In this document: piece by piece, positions 53,078-63,053 of the stretch | How positions within the stretch are numbered: the first letter of the stretch is position 1 | How the letters are laid out: each line of letters begins with the position of its first letter | From: Paenibacillus solani | GTDB lineage: Bacteria > Bacillota > Bacilli > Paenibacillales > Paenibacillaceae | DNA: 64,000 bases | Direction: 5' to 3' | NCBI RefSeq assembly: GCF_001277345.1 | Contig: NZ_LIUT01000001.1 | Coordinates: forward strand, 2,813,699-2,877,698 | The notes under the pieces: model-generated | Databases searched by the model: none | Told to the model about the DNA's origin: nothing | Seen by the model: only the letters and a program-made list of their open reading frames with translations | Translations under genes and position numbers: made by a program

Positions 53078-53893
53078 TTACATGCAAAATATATGTTGAC
53101 CGATGGTCTTGACTTGAGGGCGGGTCCAAATCCAAGGGGAGGTGGCCGTTTTCGGATTGAAATAGTACAGACAGCCCCCTGTCGGATCCCAGCCGCTCAG
53201 CGCCTGCTGTACTGCTTTCTTCGCCTGCTCGTTCGGTTCAAGCCATATTTGACCATCGGCTACCGCGGTAAAGGCTCTCGGCTCAAATATAACCCCATGC
53301 GGCGTATTCGGGAAGCTTGGTGATTTTACCCGATTGAGAATAACCGCCGCTACGGCAACCTGGCCTTCGAACGGCTCTCCTCGCGCTTCGCCATACACGG
53401 CATTCGCCATAATTCTCAAATCGTTCTCTGAAAGGCCCATTGAATTAGAAGAGGCTAGGTTGTTATTGCCGCTTTCATTGTTTGCTGGACCTCCGCCACC
53501 ACCTGCCGCTGCACCGCCTCCACCTTCGTGAAGCTTGGGAGCAGTCGGACGGAAGTCCTTCGTTGCATTATACAGTTTAAGCTTAACCTTCGGTCCAACG
53601 ACACCATCAACTTCCATGCCAAATTCCGATTGAAACCATTTAACGGCCCCTTGCGTCTTGGAACCAAATACACTGTCGATTTTCCCGTAATAAAACCCCA
53701 GATATTTCAGACGGCCTTGCAGCTCATATACATCTTCACCTGTAGAGCCGAATTGAATAACCTGCTGACTGAAGGTGGGCAAAGCTTCCTGAGGATTCGA
53801 ATAGGGATCTGCTGTAAGCTCTCCCGGAACCAAAACAACAGCAGATAAGAGAACTGCGATACTTATCGTAATCCAGATTTTTGAGTTTTTCAT
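53078..53893 (-). CDS. sleB: Spore cortex-lytic enzyme SleB
   Basis: 271 residues. A signal peptide or N-terminal anchor (IWITISIAVLLSAVVLV) is followed by a peptidoglycan-binding domain (about 45-105, GSTGEDVYELQGRLKYLGFYYG). A Gly/Asn-rich linker and the SleB/CwlJ hydrolase domain (LRIMANAVYGEARGEPFEGQVAVAAVILNRV onward, with the family Glu) complete it. It degrades cortex peptidoglycan during germination. ATG 53893 has AAAGGTAGAG upstream; the frame extends to 53932. A sigma-G-type promoter lies ahead. The usual partner gene ypeB is not downstream. Confidence 0.93.
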   Translation of the reverse strand: MKNSKIWITISIAVLLSAVVLVPGELTADPYSNPQEALPTFSQQVIQFGSTGEDVYELQGRLKYLGFYYGKIDSVFGSKTQGAVKWFQSEFGMEVDGVVGPKVKLKLYNATKDFRPTAPKLHEGGGGAAAGGGGGPANNESGNNNLASSNSMGLSENDLRIMANAVYGEARGEPFEGQVAVAAVILNRVKSPSFPNTPHGVIFEPRAFTAVADGQIWLEPNEQAKKAVQQALSGWDPTGGCLYYFNPKTATSPWIWTRPQVKTIGQHIFCM

Positions 53894-53938
53894 CTGCGCT
53901 CTACCTTTCTCTTGTGATTTACCATGTCTCACTGCTGT

Positions 53939-53968
53939 TAGTATGACAAGCCTGCCAATTTCCTATGC
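53939..53968 (-). promoter_or_regulatory. Sigma-G-type promoter of sleB
   Basis: On the minus strand GCATA (53964-53968) and CATACTA (53939-53945) are separated by 18 bp, matching the forespore sigma-G/F consensus. Forespore expression fits the role of SleB. Confidence 0.6.
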
Positions 53969-54018
53969 ACCAGCCTCCAATAACCAAGCGGGAGAACAAA
54001 TACCACCATGACAAAAAG

Positions 54019-54046
54019 GAGCCGCTTCTCCGAAGAGAAACGGCTC
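54019..54046 (-). terminator. Intrinsic terminator of ftsK/spoIIIE
   Basis: GAGCCGcTTCTC pairs with GAGAAaCGGCTC; the minus strand continues CTTTTTGTC. Confidence 0.8.
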
Positions 54047-54098
54047 ACGGTATCTGTATATCCGGGTGAAACTTAAAAGCATGCCGGATTTATCTCGT

Positions 54099-56729
54099 TT
54101 AACTAATTCGATTCTGCTGCTGTTGATATTGCTCGATCGACATCAATACTTCCCGCGGCTTGCTGCCCTCATAAGGACCGATAACCCCGCGTGCCTCCAT
54201 GGAATCAATCAGACGGGCTGCACGGGTATAACCGACACGCATTCTGCGCTGCAGCAGTGACACCGATGCCTGCTTAGCTTCCAGGACAATGGTTACCGCC
54301 TGCTCATAAAGCTCATCCAATTGTTCATCGTCTGAATTCGCTGATTCCTCAACCTCCGGCACCAACGACTCATCATATTCAGCCTGACCTTGATCGCGGA
54401 CGAAATCCACGATGTTCTCAACCTCCTGATCACTCATGAAGGCTCCTTGCACCCGAATCGGCTTGGACGAGCCCATCGGCATAAACAGCATATCTCCGCG
54501 ACCGAGCAGCTTCTCGGCTCCCGCCATATCCAGAATCGTTCGGGAATCAACCTGAGAGGACACACCAAACGCTATACGCGACGGGATATTCGCTTTAATA
54601 ACGCCGGTAATGACATCCACCGACGGACGCTGCGTCGCAATGATGAGGTGAATCCCGGCGGCACGCGCCATTTGGGCCAATCGCGTAATCGCGTCTTCAA
54701 CATCATTAGCTGCTACCATCATTAAGTCTGCCAGCTCATCCACGATGACAACGATATACGGCAATACCGCGGGCAGATTATCCTTCATCAGATTGTTGTA
54801 GCCTTCAATATTTCGTGTCCCCGATTTGGAGAAAAGCTCATACCGCTTCTCCATTTCAACCACGATTTTTTTCAGTGCGAGAGATGCCCGTTTCGGGTCG
54901 GTTACTACCGGCGCCATTAGATGTGGAATCCCATTGTAAACATTAAGCTCGACCATCTTCGGATCGACCATCAGGAATTTGACTTCATCCGGCTTCGCTT
55001 TATACAAAATGCTGGTAATGATACCGTTGATACAAACGGATTTACCCGAGCCTGTAGCACCTGCAACAAGAAGATGGGGCATCCGGGCCAGATTGCCGAC
55101 AATTGTCTGACCTGAAATATCACGGCCGAAGGCAATCGACAGCTTGGATTCCGCGTCCTGAAATGTCGGTGTCTCCATAACCTCTCTCATGGTCACGAGT
55201 GATACTTCATTATTTGGCACCTCAATCCCGATTGCTGACTTTCCTGGGATTGGGGCTTCCATCCGAATATCCTTGGCTGCAAGGGCAAGCGCGATATCAT
55301 CGGTCAAGTTTACGATCCGGCTGACCTTGACGCCAATATCCGGCTGGATTTCATAGCGGGTTACAGACGGGCCTCTCACCACCTCCAGGACTTTAGCTCG
55401 AACGCCGAAACTTTCAAGCGTTGCCTCCAGCTTGCGAGCGGTCTGCATATAATCGTTCTGATCGCCGCCTTTACCGCTATTGTTCGGTTTGGACAGCAGC
55501 CGGAACGGCGGCAGCTTGTACGGCTTGGGCGGTGGAGCCGGAGGGGCTGCAGCTGTCATGCCCTCCAGCCCATCGTCACCCGTCATCGCCGTTTCACTTG
55601 CTGTATCAGAATCACCTACTGAATCAGCAGCTAAATTATCCTGCGTGTCTTCATGTGCTGCTGCAGGCATTCCGGATTCCGGTTCGTCATACTCATCATC
55701 CAGCTGCCCTTCTTGTTTTACCTGCTCAAAGAAATCGCGGATAATCGGCGACGAAGGTATAGCGTCGGCTGTAGAGATGGCAGCATCGATTTCCTTCTCC
55801 GGCTGATCCTGACGGCTGAACAGGACAACTTCGCCCTTCTCATGCGTATCTAATCCGTTACCAGCCGTAAATACAGGAGCACTCTCATCCATCGGATCCT
55901 CAACCGCTTGTGCGCCCTCGTCCTGCTTGTTGCCCCTCAAGCCGAATAACTGAAAGAATTGCGGCGCTTTGCGGCGCGGCAGCTTTATGTCTTCCATATC
56001 ATCCAGATCATCTTCCTCATCCAAATCCACAGGCAATGGCATGCGCTGTTCCTTCGCATTTAATTTGGCTGCGGCTCTGGATTTGGTTTGCTGGCTGTTC
56101 ATTTTTTTCTGAATCTGCTCCCCAGCCTTCACAACCCTTATCCGGAACATACGCATCAAATCAACGTAGGACAGATTGGTAATCAGCATAAAGCTGATAA
56201 ACAGCATGACGATCATAATCAGCTTAGCTCCTATACTGCCGAACAGCATGAACAAAAGGGCAAACTGCAGGGCTCCGACGTAACCACCGCTAATATCTCT
56301 GCCCATCACAGGATGACGACCATCGTCCTCTGCAGCATGCAGCAGTTCACCCTGTAAATCACTATGTATTTGGCTCATCGCATTCGATGCGCTCAATTGT
56401 CCGATTGGGGCCAGCTTAGACTCCAGACCTGAGATACTGCTCATTAGAGTGAGCGATAATACCACGAGAAGAACACCGGTACGTCTGCTGTTCCATCGCT
56501 TGGGCCATTTCCGGTGAATCATCACCATTAACCCGTAATAAATACCAATTAGGGGGATGATAAAATAATACTTGCCCAGCAGAAATCCCGACATCTTGGA
56601 CAGGGAACGCCCCACCGGTGCTTCTCCGGATAATGCGATGACCGAGAGTGTCATCAATACAATCCCATAAATTTCATATTTCAGTACGGCTGCAAAGGCT
56701 GCCTTCTTCTTTTTCTTCCGTTTTGCCAA
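54099..56729 (-). CDS. spoIIIE: FtsK/SpoIIIE-family DNA translocase
   Basis: 876 residues. Four transmembrane helices occur in the first 200 residues, then an acidic linker (about 215-410). The motor has Walker [10 protein letters not shown] near 550, Walker [12 protein letters not shown] near 648 and [16 protein letters not shown]-terminal gamma winged helix ([21 protein letters not shown]) recognises polar DNA sequences. It pumps chromosomal DNA through the septum, essential when sporulating cells close on the chromosome. TTG 56729 is chosen (GGGGGTG upstream, and AKRKKKKK matches the SpoIIIE N-terminus); the frame extends to 56750. At this locus it is the SpoIIIE counterpart. Confidence 0.93.
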   Translation of the reverse strand: MAKRKKKKKAAFAAVLKYEIYGIVLMTLSVIALSGEAPVGRSLSKMSGFLLGKYYFIIPLIGIYYGLMVMIHRKWPKRWNSRRTGVLLVVLSLTLMSSISGLESKLAPIGQLSASNAMSQIHSDLQGELLHAAEDDGRHPVMGRDISGGYVGALQFALLFMLFGSIGAKLIMIVMLFISFMLITNLSYVDLMRMFRIRVVKAGEQIQKKMNSQQTKSRAAAKLNAKEQRMPLPVDLDEEDDLDDMEDIKLPRRKAPQFFQLFGLRGNKQDEGAQAVEDPMDESAPVFTAGNGLDTHEKGEVVLFSRQDQPEKEIDAAISTADAIPSSPIIRDFFEQVKQEGQLDDEYDEPESGMPAAAHEDTQDNLAADSVGDSDTASETAMTGDDGLEGMTAAAPPAPPPKPYKLPPFRLLSKPNNSGKGGDQNDYMQTARKLEATLESFGVRAKVLEVVRGPSVTRYEIQPDIGVKVSRIVNLTDDIALALAAKDIRMEAPIPGKSAIGIEVPNNEVSLVTMREVMETPTFQDAESKLSIAFGRDISGQTIVGNLARMPHLLVAGATGSGKSVCINGIITSILYKAKPDEVKFLMVDPKMVELNVYNGIPHLMAPVVTDPKRASLALKKIVVEMEKRYELFSKSGTRNIEGYNNLMKDNLPAVLPYIVVIVDELADLMMVAANDVEDAITRLAQMARAAGIHLIIATQRPSVDVITGVIKANIPSRIAFGVSSQVDSRTILDMAGAEKLLGRGDMLFMPMGSSKPIRVQGAFMSDQEVENIVDFVRDQGQAEYDESLVPEVEESANSDDEQLDELYEQAVTIVLEAKQASVSLLQRRMRVGYTRAARLIDSMEARGVIGPYEGSKPREVLMSIEQYQQQQNRIS

Positions 56730-56796
56730 AAGTGTCACCCCCGAATCCATATTATAGCATAATATTCGGTGGCGTACCTATGTTCTGTTTTCAGCC

Positions 56797-57033
56797 TTAA
56801 GCCTCATCTTTCATCGTCGGGATATAGCGAATAATGGCTCCTGGGGCATACCGGGGATTCAAATAATCCTGAAGCATACAATCCAGTAAGCGGACAATTT
56901 TCGCCTGATCCTCTTCAAGAGGTTCAACCTCCATCAATATTCCCTCCACCCGGACTTCCTTGGACAACACGGCTGCCTTTTCCCCTACATGCACCCCCGT
57001 ATAATCCATTGGAATTACGCTGTACCAAGTCAT
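56797..57033 (-). CDS. ylzJ: YlzJ-like protein
   Basis: 78 residues ([17 protein letters not shown] opening) matching the YlzJ family, small proteins of unknown function encoded between tepA and the translocase gene in Bacilli. Its start overlaps the tepA stop by four bases (ATGA). No motif suggests a reaction. Confidence 0.85.
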   Translation of the reverse strand: MTWYSVIPMDYTGVHVGEKAAVLSKEVRVEGILMEVEPLEEDQAKIVRLLDCMLQDYLNPRYAPGAIIRYIPTMKDEA

Positions 57034-57806
57034 TGTGTAATACCTCCAGGATGGATCGTCTTACGCTCCGCAATCATGCTGTTCAAACGGCTTAATGCCT
57101 GTCCGATTCCGCCTACTTCATTCATCAGGCCGTACTTTACGGCGTCCGATCCCGAGACTGCTGTACCAATATCTCTGTTCAGTTCTCCCGTCTTGAACAT
57201 CAGATCCTTAAACATTTCCTCTGTTATTCCTGAATGACTTGTGACGAAACGTACAACGCGCTCCTGCATTTTTTCCATGTATTCAAACGTTTGTGGTACG
57301 CCAATGACCAATCCGCTCATCCGGATCGGATGAATCGTCATCGTTGCACTCTCCGCAATGAAGGAGTGGTCTGCCGCAACCGCGATCGGTACACCGATAC
57401 TGTGTCCTCCTCCAATAACGACCGTTACAGTAGGTTTGCTGAGAGAGGCAATCATCTCGGCAATCGCAAGTCCAGCCTCCACATCACCACCAACGGTGTT
57501 CAGAATGATCAGCAGCCCTTCAATTCGCGGATTCTGCTCCGCTGCCACCAGCTGTGGGATCATATGCTCGTATTTAGTTGTCTTGTTTTGAGGTGGAAGA
57601 ACAATATGACCCTCAATCTGACCGATAATGGTCATGCAAAATACGTTGGATTCTCCACCGTTTGGGAGCCCTGTTTGCCCTAACTGCTGAATGGTATCAG
57701 TCACAGCCGCTTGCTTGCTACCCTCGTTGGGAATGATCGATGGTGCTTCTGTCTCGCCACTCCATCCTGCTTTTTTTGCGCCAGTCGTCCCTTGAGCGTT
57801 GTCCAT
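57030..57806 (-). CDS. tepA: ClpP-like membrane-associated peptidase (TepA/YmfB)
   Basis: 258 residues. The ClpP/crotonase-like fold has [25 protein letters not shown] and the serine loop [30 protein letters not shown] (Ser near 150). This is the pattern of TepA, once proposed to aid protein export. The first 50 residues are disordered. ATG 57806 or GTG 57809 starts it behind GGCAGGGATG. The upstream 285 bp contains the palindrome AACCCCTCT/AGAGGGGTT (57940-57960) and the rnj terminator. Confidence 0.9.
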   Translation of the reverse strand: MDNAQGTTGAKKAGWSGETEAPSIIPNEGSKQAAVTDTIQQLGQTGLPNGGESNVFCMTIIGQIEGHIVLPPQNKTTKYEHMIPQLVAAEQNPRIEGLLIILNTVGGDVEAGLAIAEMIASLSKPTVTVVIGGGHSIGVPIAVAADHSFIAESATMTIHPIRMSGLVIGVPQTFEYMEKMQERVVRFVTSHSGITEEMFKDLMFKTGELNRDIGTAVSGSDAVKYGLMNEVGGIGQALSRLNSMIAERKTIHPGGITQ

Positions 57807-57939
57807 CACGCATCCCTGCCTTTACATTAATGTCTTGCTGCAACTATCGCATAGCTGTTCATTAGTATGGCAAATGAAGGTACTCCTTTATGCTTCAAGC
57901 ATCCAAAAGATCTCTTTGCTGGGTATGTCCAATCCAAAG

Positions 57940-57960
57940 AACCCCTCTCAGAGAGGGGTT
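57940..57960. repeat. Perfect short palindrome in the tepA leader
   Basis: AACCCCTCT pairs with AGAGGGGTT around CAG. It lies 134 bp upstream of tepA and may be an operator or a leader hairpin. Confidence 0.55.
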
Positions 57961-58010
57961 ACTTCAACGGTTTGTGAAGGTTTTAGGTGAACTTGAAAAT
58001 GCATATAAAA

Positions 58011-58059
58011 AGCCCCTTTTTCGCGGAAACCGTCCAATTATTACCTGCGAAAAAGGGGC
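58011..58059 (-). terminator. Intrinsic terminator of rnj
   Basis: GCCCCTTTTTCGC pairs exactly with GCGAAAAAGGGGC over a 22-nt loop; the minus strand continues TTTTTATATG. Confidence 0.9.
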
Positions 58060-58091
58060 GACTGTGTGCCTGATTTATTAGATTGTCCTGA

Positions 58092-59771
58092 TTAGACTTC
58101 CATAATGATCGGCAAGATCATCGGTCTGCGTCGGGTTTGTTCATACAAGAAGCGTCCCAAAGCATCCTTTACGCTTGTTTTCAGTGACGCCCACTCATTC
58201 ACGTTCTCACTCATCAGCTTCTGAAGTGTGCTGGAAACGATACGGTTTGCTTCATCCAGAAGACCTTCGGATTCCCGAACGTATACGAATCCACGCGAAA
58301 TAATATCAGGGCCGGAAACGATAGAGCCGTTTTGCTTGCTTAAGGTAACAACAACGACCAGAATACCATCCTGGGACAGAAGTTTGCGGTCACGCAGTAC
58401 AATATTGCCTACGTCGCCCACACCAAGTCCGTCAATCAGAACGTTACCTGCAGTTACTTTGCCAGCTTTGCGAGCTGAACCGCCTTGAATTTCTACAATT
58501 TCACCGATATCAGTAATAAAAATGTTGTCTGGATCGACACCCACAGACTCTGCGAGGAGAGCGTGACGGCGCTGCATCCGGTATTCACCATGGACAGGGA
58601 TGAAAAATTGCGGTTTCATCAGATTCAGCATCAGCTTGAGTTCTTCCTGACTACCGTGACCTGAAACATGGACACCTGAATTGGATCCACTGTAAATGAC
58701 ATCTGCTCCCAGACGGAACAGCTCATCAATGGTACGGCCCACATATTTTTCGTTTCCTGGAACAGGTGTAGCGGCGATGATAACCGTATCTCCCGGTAAA
58801 ATATCCACCTTACGGTGAGTAGAACGCGCCATTCGTGTTAGCGCTGACATAGGTTCTCCCTGACTGCCTGTACACAGAACGACTACGCGATCCGCAGCCA
58901 TTTTGTTGACTTCTTCAGGTTCGATCAACATTCCGTCCGGAATGTGAAGATACCCCAGTTCGGCTGCAATTGATACAACGTTTACCATGCTTCTTCCGAT
59001 AACCGTAATCTTGCGTCCCGTGGATTCGGCAGCATTAACGACTTGCTGAATCCGGTGCACATTGGATGCAAACGTTGCTACAACTACACGCTGCTCCGCC
59101 TTGCGGAAAATATCTTCCAACACGATGCCCACATTTTTCTCAGAAGGCGTGAAGCCTGGTCTCTCTGCGTTTGTACTATCAGACAGAAGAGCCAATACCC
59201 CTTTGCTTCCGATCTCAGCCATACGCTGCAGATCTGCATATTGGTCATTTACCGGAGTGTGATCAAACTTGAAGTCACCTGTATGAACTACATTGCCTTC
59301 CGGTGTTTCGATACAGATACCGACTGAATCGGGAATACTGTGATTCGTCTTGAAGAAGGTCGCCTTCAATGTGTTTCCAAGTTGTACTTCCGAATCCGCA
59401 TTGATCAAAATCCGTTTTGTTTCGCCGAGGAGATTTGCTTCTCTAAGCTTGTTCTCCACTAATCCGAGCGTCAATTTCGTTCCATACACAGGAACATTCA
59501 GATGCTTAAGCACGTACGGGAGGCCACCAATATGGTCCTCGTGACCGTGAGTCAGTAGAATCCCTCTCACTTTGTCGCGATTTTCCGTTAAATAGCTAAT
59601 ATCAGGAATAACAATATCAATCCCAAGCATATCTTCTTCTGGGAACTTCAATCCCGCATCCACGACGACGATGTCGTTGGCATATTGGATGACATACATA
59701 TTCTTCCCGATCTCACCGACGCCGCCCAAGGCAAAAATCGATAGTTTATCGTTGCTTATTTTCTTAGACAA
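58092..59771 (-). CDS. rnjB: Ribonuclease J
   Basis: 559 residues of the beta-CASP metallo-beta-lactamase family; a 5'-exo/endonuclease for mRNA decay and rRNA maturation. The metal motif HGHEDHIGG (75-83) is complete, with HTGDFKFDHTP near 165 and HGSQEELKLMLN and PVHGEYRMQ near 367-395. Locus and much of the sequence match B. subtilis YmfA (RNase J2), but J2 has an altered, weak motif (HGHDEN) while this one keeps the active form. Start is TTG 59771 behind GGAGGG. Confidence 0.95.
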   Translation of the reverse strand: MSKKISNDKLSIFALGGVGEIGKNMYVIQYANDIVVVDAGLKFPEEDMLGIDIVIPDISYLTENRDKVRGILLTHGHEDHIGGLPYVLKHLNVPVYGTKLTLGLVENKLREANLLGETKRILINADSEVQLGNTLKATFFKTNHSIPDSVGICIETPEGNVVHTGDFKFDHTPVNDQYADLQRMAEIGSKGVLALLSDSTNAERPGFTPSEKNVGIVLEDIFRKAEQRVVVATFASNVHRIQQVVNAAESTGRKITVIGRSMVNVVSIAAELGYLHIPDGMLIEPEEVNKMAADRVVVLCTGSQGEPMSALTRMARSTHRKVDILPGDTVIIAATPVPGNEKYVGRTIDELFRLGADVIYSGSNSGVHVSGHGSQEELKLMLNLMKPQFFIPVHGEYRMQRRHALLAESVGVDPDNIFITDIGEIVEIQGGSARKAGKVTAGNVLIDGLGVGDVGNIVLRDRKLLSQDGILVVVVTLSKQNGSIVSGPDIISRGFVYVRESEGLLDEANRIVSSTLQKLMSENVNEWASLKTSVKDALGRFLYEQTRRRPMILPIIMEV

Positions 59772-59944
59772 ATGTATCTAACCCTCCTATAGTTTTGGAC
59801 GTCGTACCATTGTTATATTAAATTTCAAAAAAATACCGCACCCAGTCACTTGAACTCATTATACATGATGAAAAAGTGAAAACACAAGTCAGCCGCCTTC
59901 GTGTGTCATAGGATGCCCCGAAACAGAAAGGTTTAAAACGCAGA

Positions 59945-59976
59945 AAAGCCATCGCCTTCTTGGAAGGCAATGGCTT
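59945..59976 (-). terminator. Intrinsic terminator of dapA
   Basis: AAGCCATcGCCTTC pairs with GAAGGCaATGGCTT; the minus strand continues TTCTG. Confidence 0.8.
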
Positions 59977-59996
59977 GTTATTGTTATCGACTAGCT

Positions 59997-60878
59997 TTAT
60001 AAAGAAGACAGGATATTACGGATAAAAGCTGCCTCGCTCTCACTTGGCGATACGAGCGGCAGACGAACACCGCCCACCTGATAGCCTCGCTCATTAAGTG
60101 CAAACTTGACCGCAGCGGGATTCGGAAGCGGGTCAGGACATTCAAAGAGTCCTTTAAACAGCGGGAACAAGGATTGATGAATCTTGGCGGCTTCTGTTAC
60201 TTTTCCCTCCACATAAGCCCCAATCATCTCCTTCATCTGAGCGCCGGCGATATGGCTGGCCACGCTTACGATACCATAGGCACCGACTGCAAGCGCAGGT
60301 AATGCAGCGGAATCATCACCGGAATATACGGTAAACCCTTCCGGAGCACCTGCCACGATGGCGGTAACCTGATCGATTGAAGCACATTCCTTGGTCGCAG
60401 CGATATTCGGAATTTGAGCTAGACGCAGGGTGGTAGCTGTGCTTAAGCTGATGCCCGTACGTCCAGGCACATTGTACAGCATTACAGGCAGCGAGGTTGC
60501 TTCTGCAATTGCCTTAAAGTGTTGGTACAGACCTTCCTGGTTCGGTTTGTTATAGTAAGGAGCCACGAGCAATATACCGTCGACCCCGCAGTTCTCTGCC
60601 TTATTCGTCAAATCTGCTGAATGTGCAGTATCGTTGCTTCCGGTACCGGCAATAATTTTGCTTCGTCCCGCCGCCTGCTTCACCGCAAATTTAAACAACT
60701 CGAGCTTCTCTGCTTCGCTTAGTGTAGGTGATTCGCCGGTTGTGCCAGCGATGACCAATGAATCCGATTTCTGCTCCACGATCAGATACTCAATCAGTTT
60801 CGCGGTCTCGTCCCAATTAATCCCGCCATTAGGCTCAAAAGGGGTTACCATAGCTGTAATCAATCTTCCGAAATCCAC
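59997..60878 (-). CDS. dapA: 4-hydroxy-tetrahydrodipicolinate synthase
   Basis: 293 residues. It condenses aspartate semialdehyde with pyruvate, the first step of the lysine/diaminopimelate branch, which also supplies dipicolinate. The Schiff-base lysine lies in ATKECAS (Lys163), the proton-relay Tyr in LYNVPGRTG (Tyr135), and AGTTGES is at 44-50. ATG 60878 follows TTAAGGAGG. A compact hairpin (about 60893-60918) sits next to the ribosome-binding site. It follows dapG as in Bacillus. Confidence 0.97.
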   Translation of the reverse strand: MDFGRLITAMVTPFEPNGGINWDETAKLIEYLIVEQKSDSLVIAGTTGESPTLSEAEKLELFKFAVKQAAGRSKIIAGTGSNDTAHSADLTNKAENCGVDGILLVAPYYNKPNQEGLYQHFKAIAEATSLPVMLYNVPGRTGISLSTATTLRLAQIPNIAATKECASIDQVTAIVAGAPEGFTVYSGDDSAALPALAVGAYGIVSVASHIAGAQMKEMIGAYVEGKVTEAAKIHQSLFPLFKGLFECPDPLPNPAAVKFALNERGYQVGGVRLPLVSPSESEAAFIRNILSSL

Positions 60879-60892
60879 AATGATTCCTCCTT

Positions 60893-60918
60893 AAGCCCTC
60901 CCGAAAGGGAGAGCTTCT
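60893..60918 (-). repeat. Hairpin next to the dapA ribosome-binding site
   Basis: AAGcTCTCCC and GGGAGgGCTT pair around TTTC, directly before TTAAGGAGG. It could affect dapA translation or be a leftover terminator; no riboswitch fold is apparent. Confidence 0.5.
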
Positions 60919-60995
60919 TTCGTAAGTAATCTTATAAATAATATTATGTTTCATAAGAAACGTTGATCATATAAATATAGCTGGAGCAATGGGGG

Positions 60996-62210
60996 TTATC
61001 TGTGAAGTTCAAACGTATGATGCAGAGCTCTTAAGGCTTGCGCCATATCTTCCTTCTTCACCAGAACCCAAATCGTTGTGTTCGAATCTGCGGATTGCAG
61101 GATCGGAATATCATGCTCGCTCAATGATTCTACAATTTTGGCCATGATGCCCGGAACTCCGTTGATGCCGCCGCCGATCACCGATACCTTAGCGCATCCA
61201 GACAAGCTTTTCGGTTTCAAATCCAGGCTTTGCAGCACCTCGATTGCCTTCTCCGAATCACTGTCAAACACCGTATAAAGCACCCCGGTTGAGGTTACAT
61301 TAATAAAATCAACGCTGATAGAATGTTCGGCCATCGATTTAAATACCTTCAGTTGGAGACCCTCCGTGCGGTCACATTCCACTGAGATTTGCGTAATATT
61401 GCTTACATATGCAACTCCCGTCACAAAGCGGTCCACGATTCCGGAATAGGAGTCTCGAAAGCCCTCAGGCTGGGTAACCAAAGTTCCCTCTTTATCCGAA
61501 AAGGTTGACCGCACTCTGACCGGAATTTGGGACTGCATAGCAATCTCAACTGCTCTAGGATGAATAACTTTAGCGCCTTGATGAGCCATATTGCAGATTT
61601 CCGTGTAGCTTACGTGAACAAGCGGCTTAGCATCCTCTACAATCCGTGGATCTGCAGTGAGAATTCCGTTGACATCCGTATAGATATCAACCATCTCCGC
61701 ACGAAGCGCAGCCCCTAGCGCAGTCGCTGACGTATCACTTCCGCCCCTGCCAAGTGTCGTAAAATCACCGCTATCGGTTTGTCCCTGGAAACCGGTGACA
61801 ATAACGACTTGGTGAGATTCCAGCTCATTTAGAACCCGTTCAGGCTTGACATCCTTAATCCGCGCATTTCCGAAGTGATTATCTGTAAGAAATCCGGCTT
61901 GTGCTCCAGTCAGTACGGTTGCAGTGATTCCCTCATGCTGAAGCAAGCTGCACAGTGTTGTAGCTGATATAATCTCACCGCAGCAGAGCAGCAAATCCCG
62001 CTCCCGGTCTGGTAAAGCATTACCATTATGCTCGATCCAGTCCAAGAGGGTATCTGTAGCGTAAGGCTCGCCGCGGCGTCCTATCGCCGATACTACCACC
62101 ACCAATTGATATTGGTTGGCCAGCTCACGCTTGATATGCCCGATGACATGACTTCTTGCTTGCGGTGTAGACAATGATGTGCCGCCGAATTTTTGAACTA
62201 AGATGCGCAT
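60996..62210 (-). CDS. dapG: Aspartate kinase I (diaminopimelate-sensitive type)
   Basis: 404 residues, the length of B. subtilis DapG. The kinase motif is VQKFGGTSLSTPQ at the N-terminus, with TLGRGGSDTSATALG near 152 and DIYTDVNGILTADPR near 177; two ACT domains occupy about 265-404. It phosphorylates aspartate; this class supplies diaminopimelate and spore dipicolinate. GGAGGAATATTAT lies before ATG 62210. Unlike in B. subtilis, no asd gene separates it from dpaB. Confidence 0.96.
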   Translation of the reverse strand: MRILVQKFGGTSLSTPQARSHVIGHIKRELANQYQLVVVVSAIGRRGEPYATDTLLDWIEHNGNALPDRERDLLLCCGEIISATTLCSLLQHEGITATVLTGAQAGFLTDNHFGNARIKDVKPERVLNELESHQVVIVTGFQGQTDSGDFTTLGRGGSDTSATALGAALRAEMVDIYTDVNGILTADPRIVEDAKPLVHVSYTEICNMAHQGAKVIHPRAVEIAMQSQIPVRVRSTFSDKEGTLVTQPEGFRDSYSGIVDRFVTGVAYVSNITQISVECDRTEGLQLKVFKSMAEHSISVDFINVTSTGVLYTVFDSDSEKAIEVLQSLDLKPKSLSGCAKVSVIGGGINGVPGIMAKIVESLSEHDIPILQSADSNTTIWVLVKKEDMAQALRALHHTFELHR

Positions 62211-62265
62211 ATAATATTCCTCCGTTTAAATATGCCCGGGAAATGTAAGGGGGCAAGACCGACTG

Positions 62266-62294
62266 AAACGGCCGGCTATTCAGCCTGGCCGTTT
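62266..62294. repeat. Hairpin in the dpaB-dapG gap
   Basis: AAACGGCC..GC pairs with GC..GGCCGTTT. There is no T-run, so it is not a standard terminator. The remaining 250 bp of the gap shows no gene. Confidence 0.5.
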
Positions 62295-62462
62295 ACGTAT
62301 GATCACGATGATGATTCAGCGATTCATATAGCGTAACACCGACACCGGATTACGCTTATGCCATTATTTAAACGTCTTCCAGCGTAAACCGGGCGCATTC
62401 GACAAAAATCGCTCAGAGTATGCCGTTATTCTGTATATTGATGGGTTTGCTTCACTTAGGCA

Positions 62463-63053
62463 TTAAGTTGCATATTCCACGATCATCGGCTGCAATTGTT
62501 TACCCTCCAGAGCCGCGTAACACGCCTCCGGAATTAGGTCCATTTTGGCCACCAGCGAGTTTGGTTTCTGCTGCGGATTATCCTGTCCGTATGGAACAAA
62601 ATAGATGTTCTTTGTGACCAGCAGCTTGGCGATATTGGCCGCATTCAATCCCAGGCCATCATTCGTTGAAATCGCCAAAACGAGCGGTCTGCAATTTCTC
62701 ATCTGTGCTTTGGCCGCCATTAAAACAGGACTGTCTGTCATCGCATTGGCCAGTTTGCTGGTCGTATTGCCCGTGCAAGGTGCAATCACGAGAACGTCCA
62801 GAAGCTTGGATGGACCTAGCGGCTCCGCCTCCACAATTGTAGAAATAATATCATTCCCGGTTATATCTTTCAACTGTGCCTGCCAATTTGCCGACGTACC
62901 GAATCGAGTATCCGTAGTCATGATCGTGCTCGATACGATCGGTATCACATTCGCTCCCCCATCCTTGAAACGCTGGATCTGCGGCATCACTTCTTCAAGC
63001 GTGCAGTGTGATCCTGTCAAGGCATAGCCCACGGTAATTCCATTCCAATTCAT
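62463..63053 (-). CDS. dpaB: Dipicolinate synthase subunit B
   Basis: 196 residues of the flavoprotein fold: WNGITVGYALTGSHCTLEEVMPQIQRF opening, VIAPCTGNTTSKLANAMTDSPVLMAAKA near 105-132. It partners DpaA to convert 4-hydroxy-tetrahydrodipicolinate to dipicolinic acid in the mother cell. ATG 63053 follows the dpaA stop directly (TAGATG). C-terminal region intact. Confidence 0.96.
   Translation of the reverse strand: MNWNGITVGYALTGSHCTLEEVMPQIQRFKDGGANVIPIVSSTIMTTDTRFGTSANWQAQLKDITGNDIISTIVEAEPLGPSKLLDVLVIAPCTGNTTSKLANAMTDSPVLMAAKAQMRNCRPLVLAISTNDGLGLNAANIAKLLVTKNIYFVPYGQDNPQQKPNSLVAKMDLIPEACYAALEGKQLQPMIVEYAT

Noticed and set aside
62211..62462. Possible lysine riboswitch between dpaB and dapG
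   Set aside because: The gap is too short and lacks the several paired helices of that riboswitch; one hairpin only.
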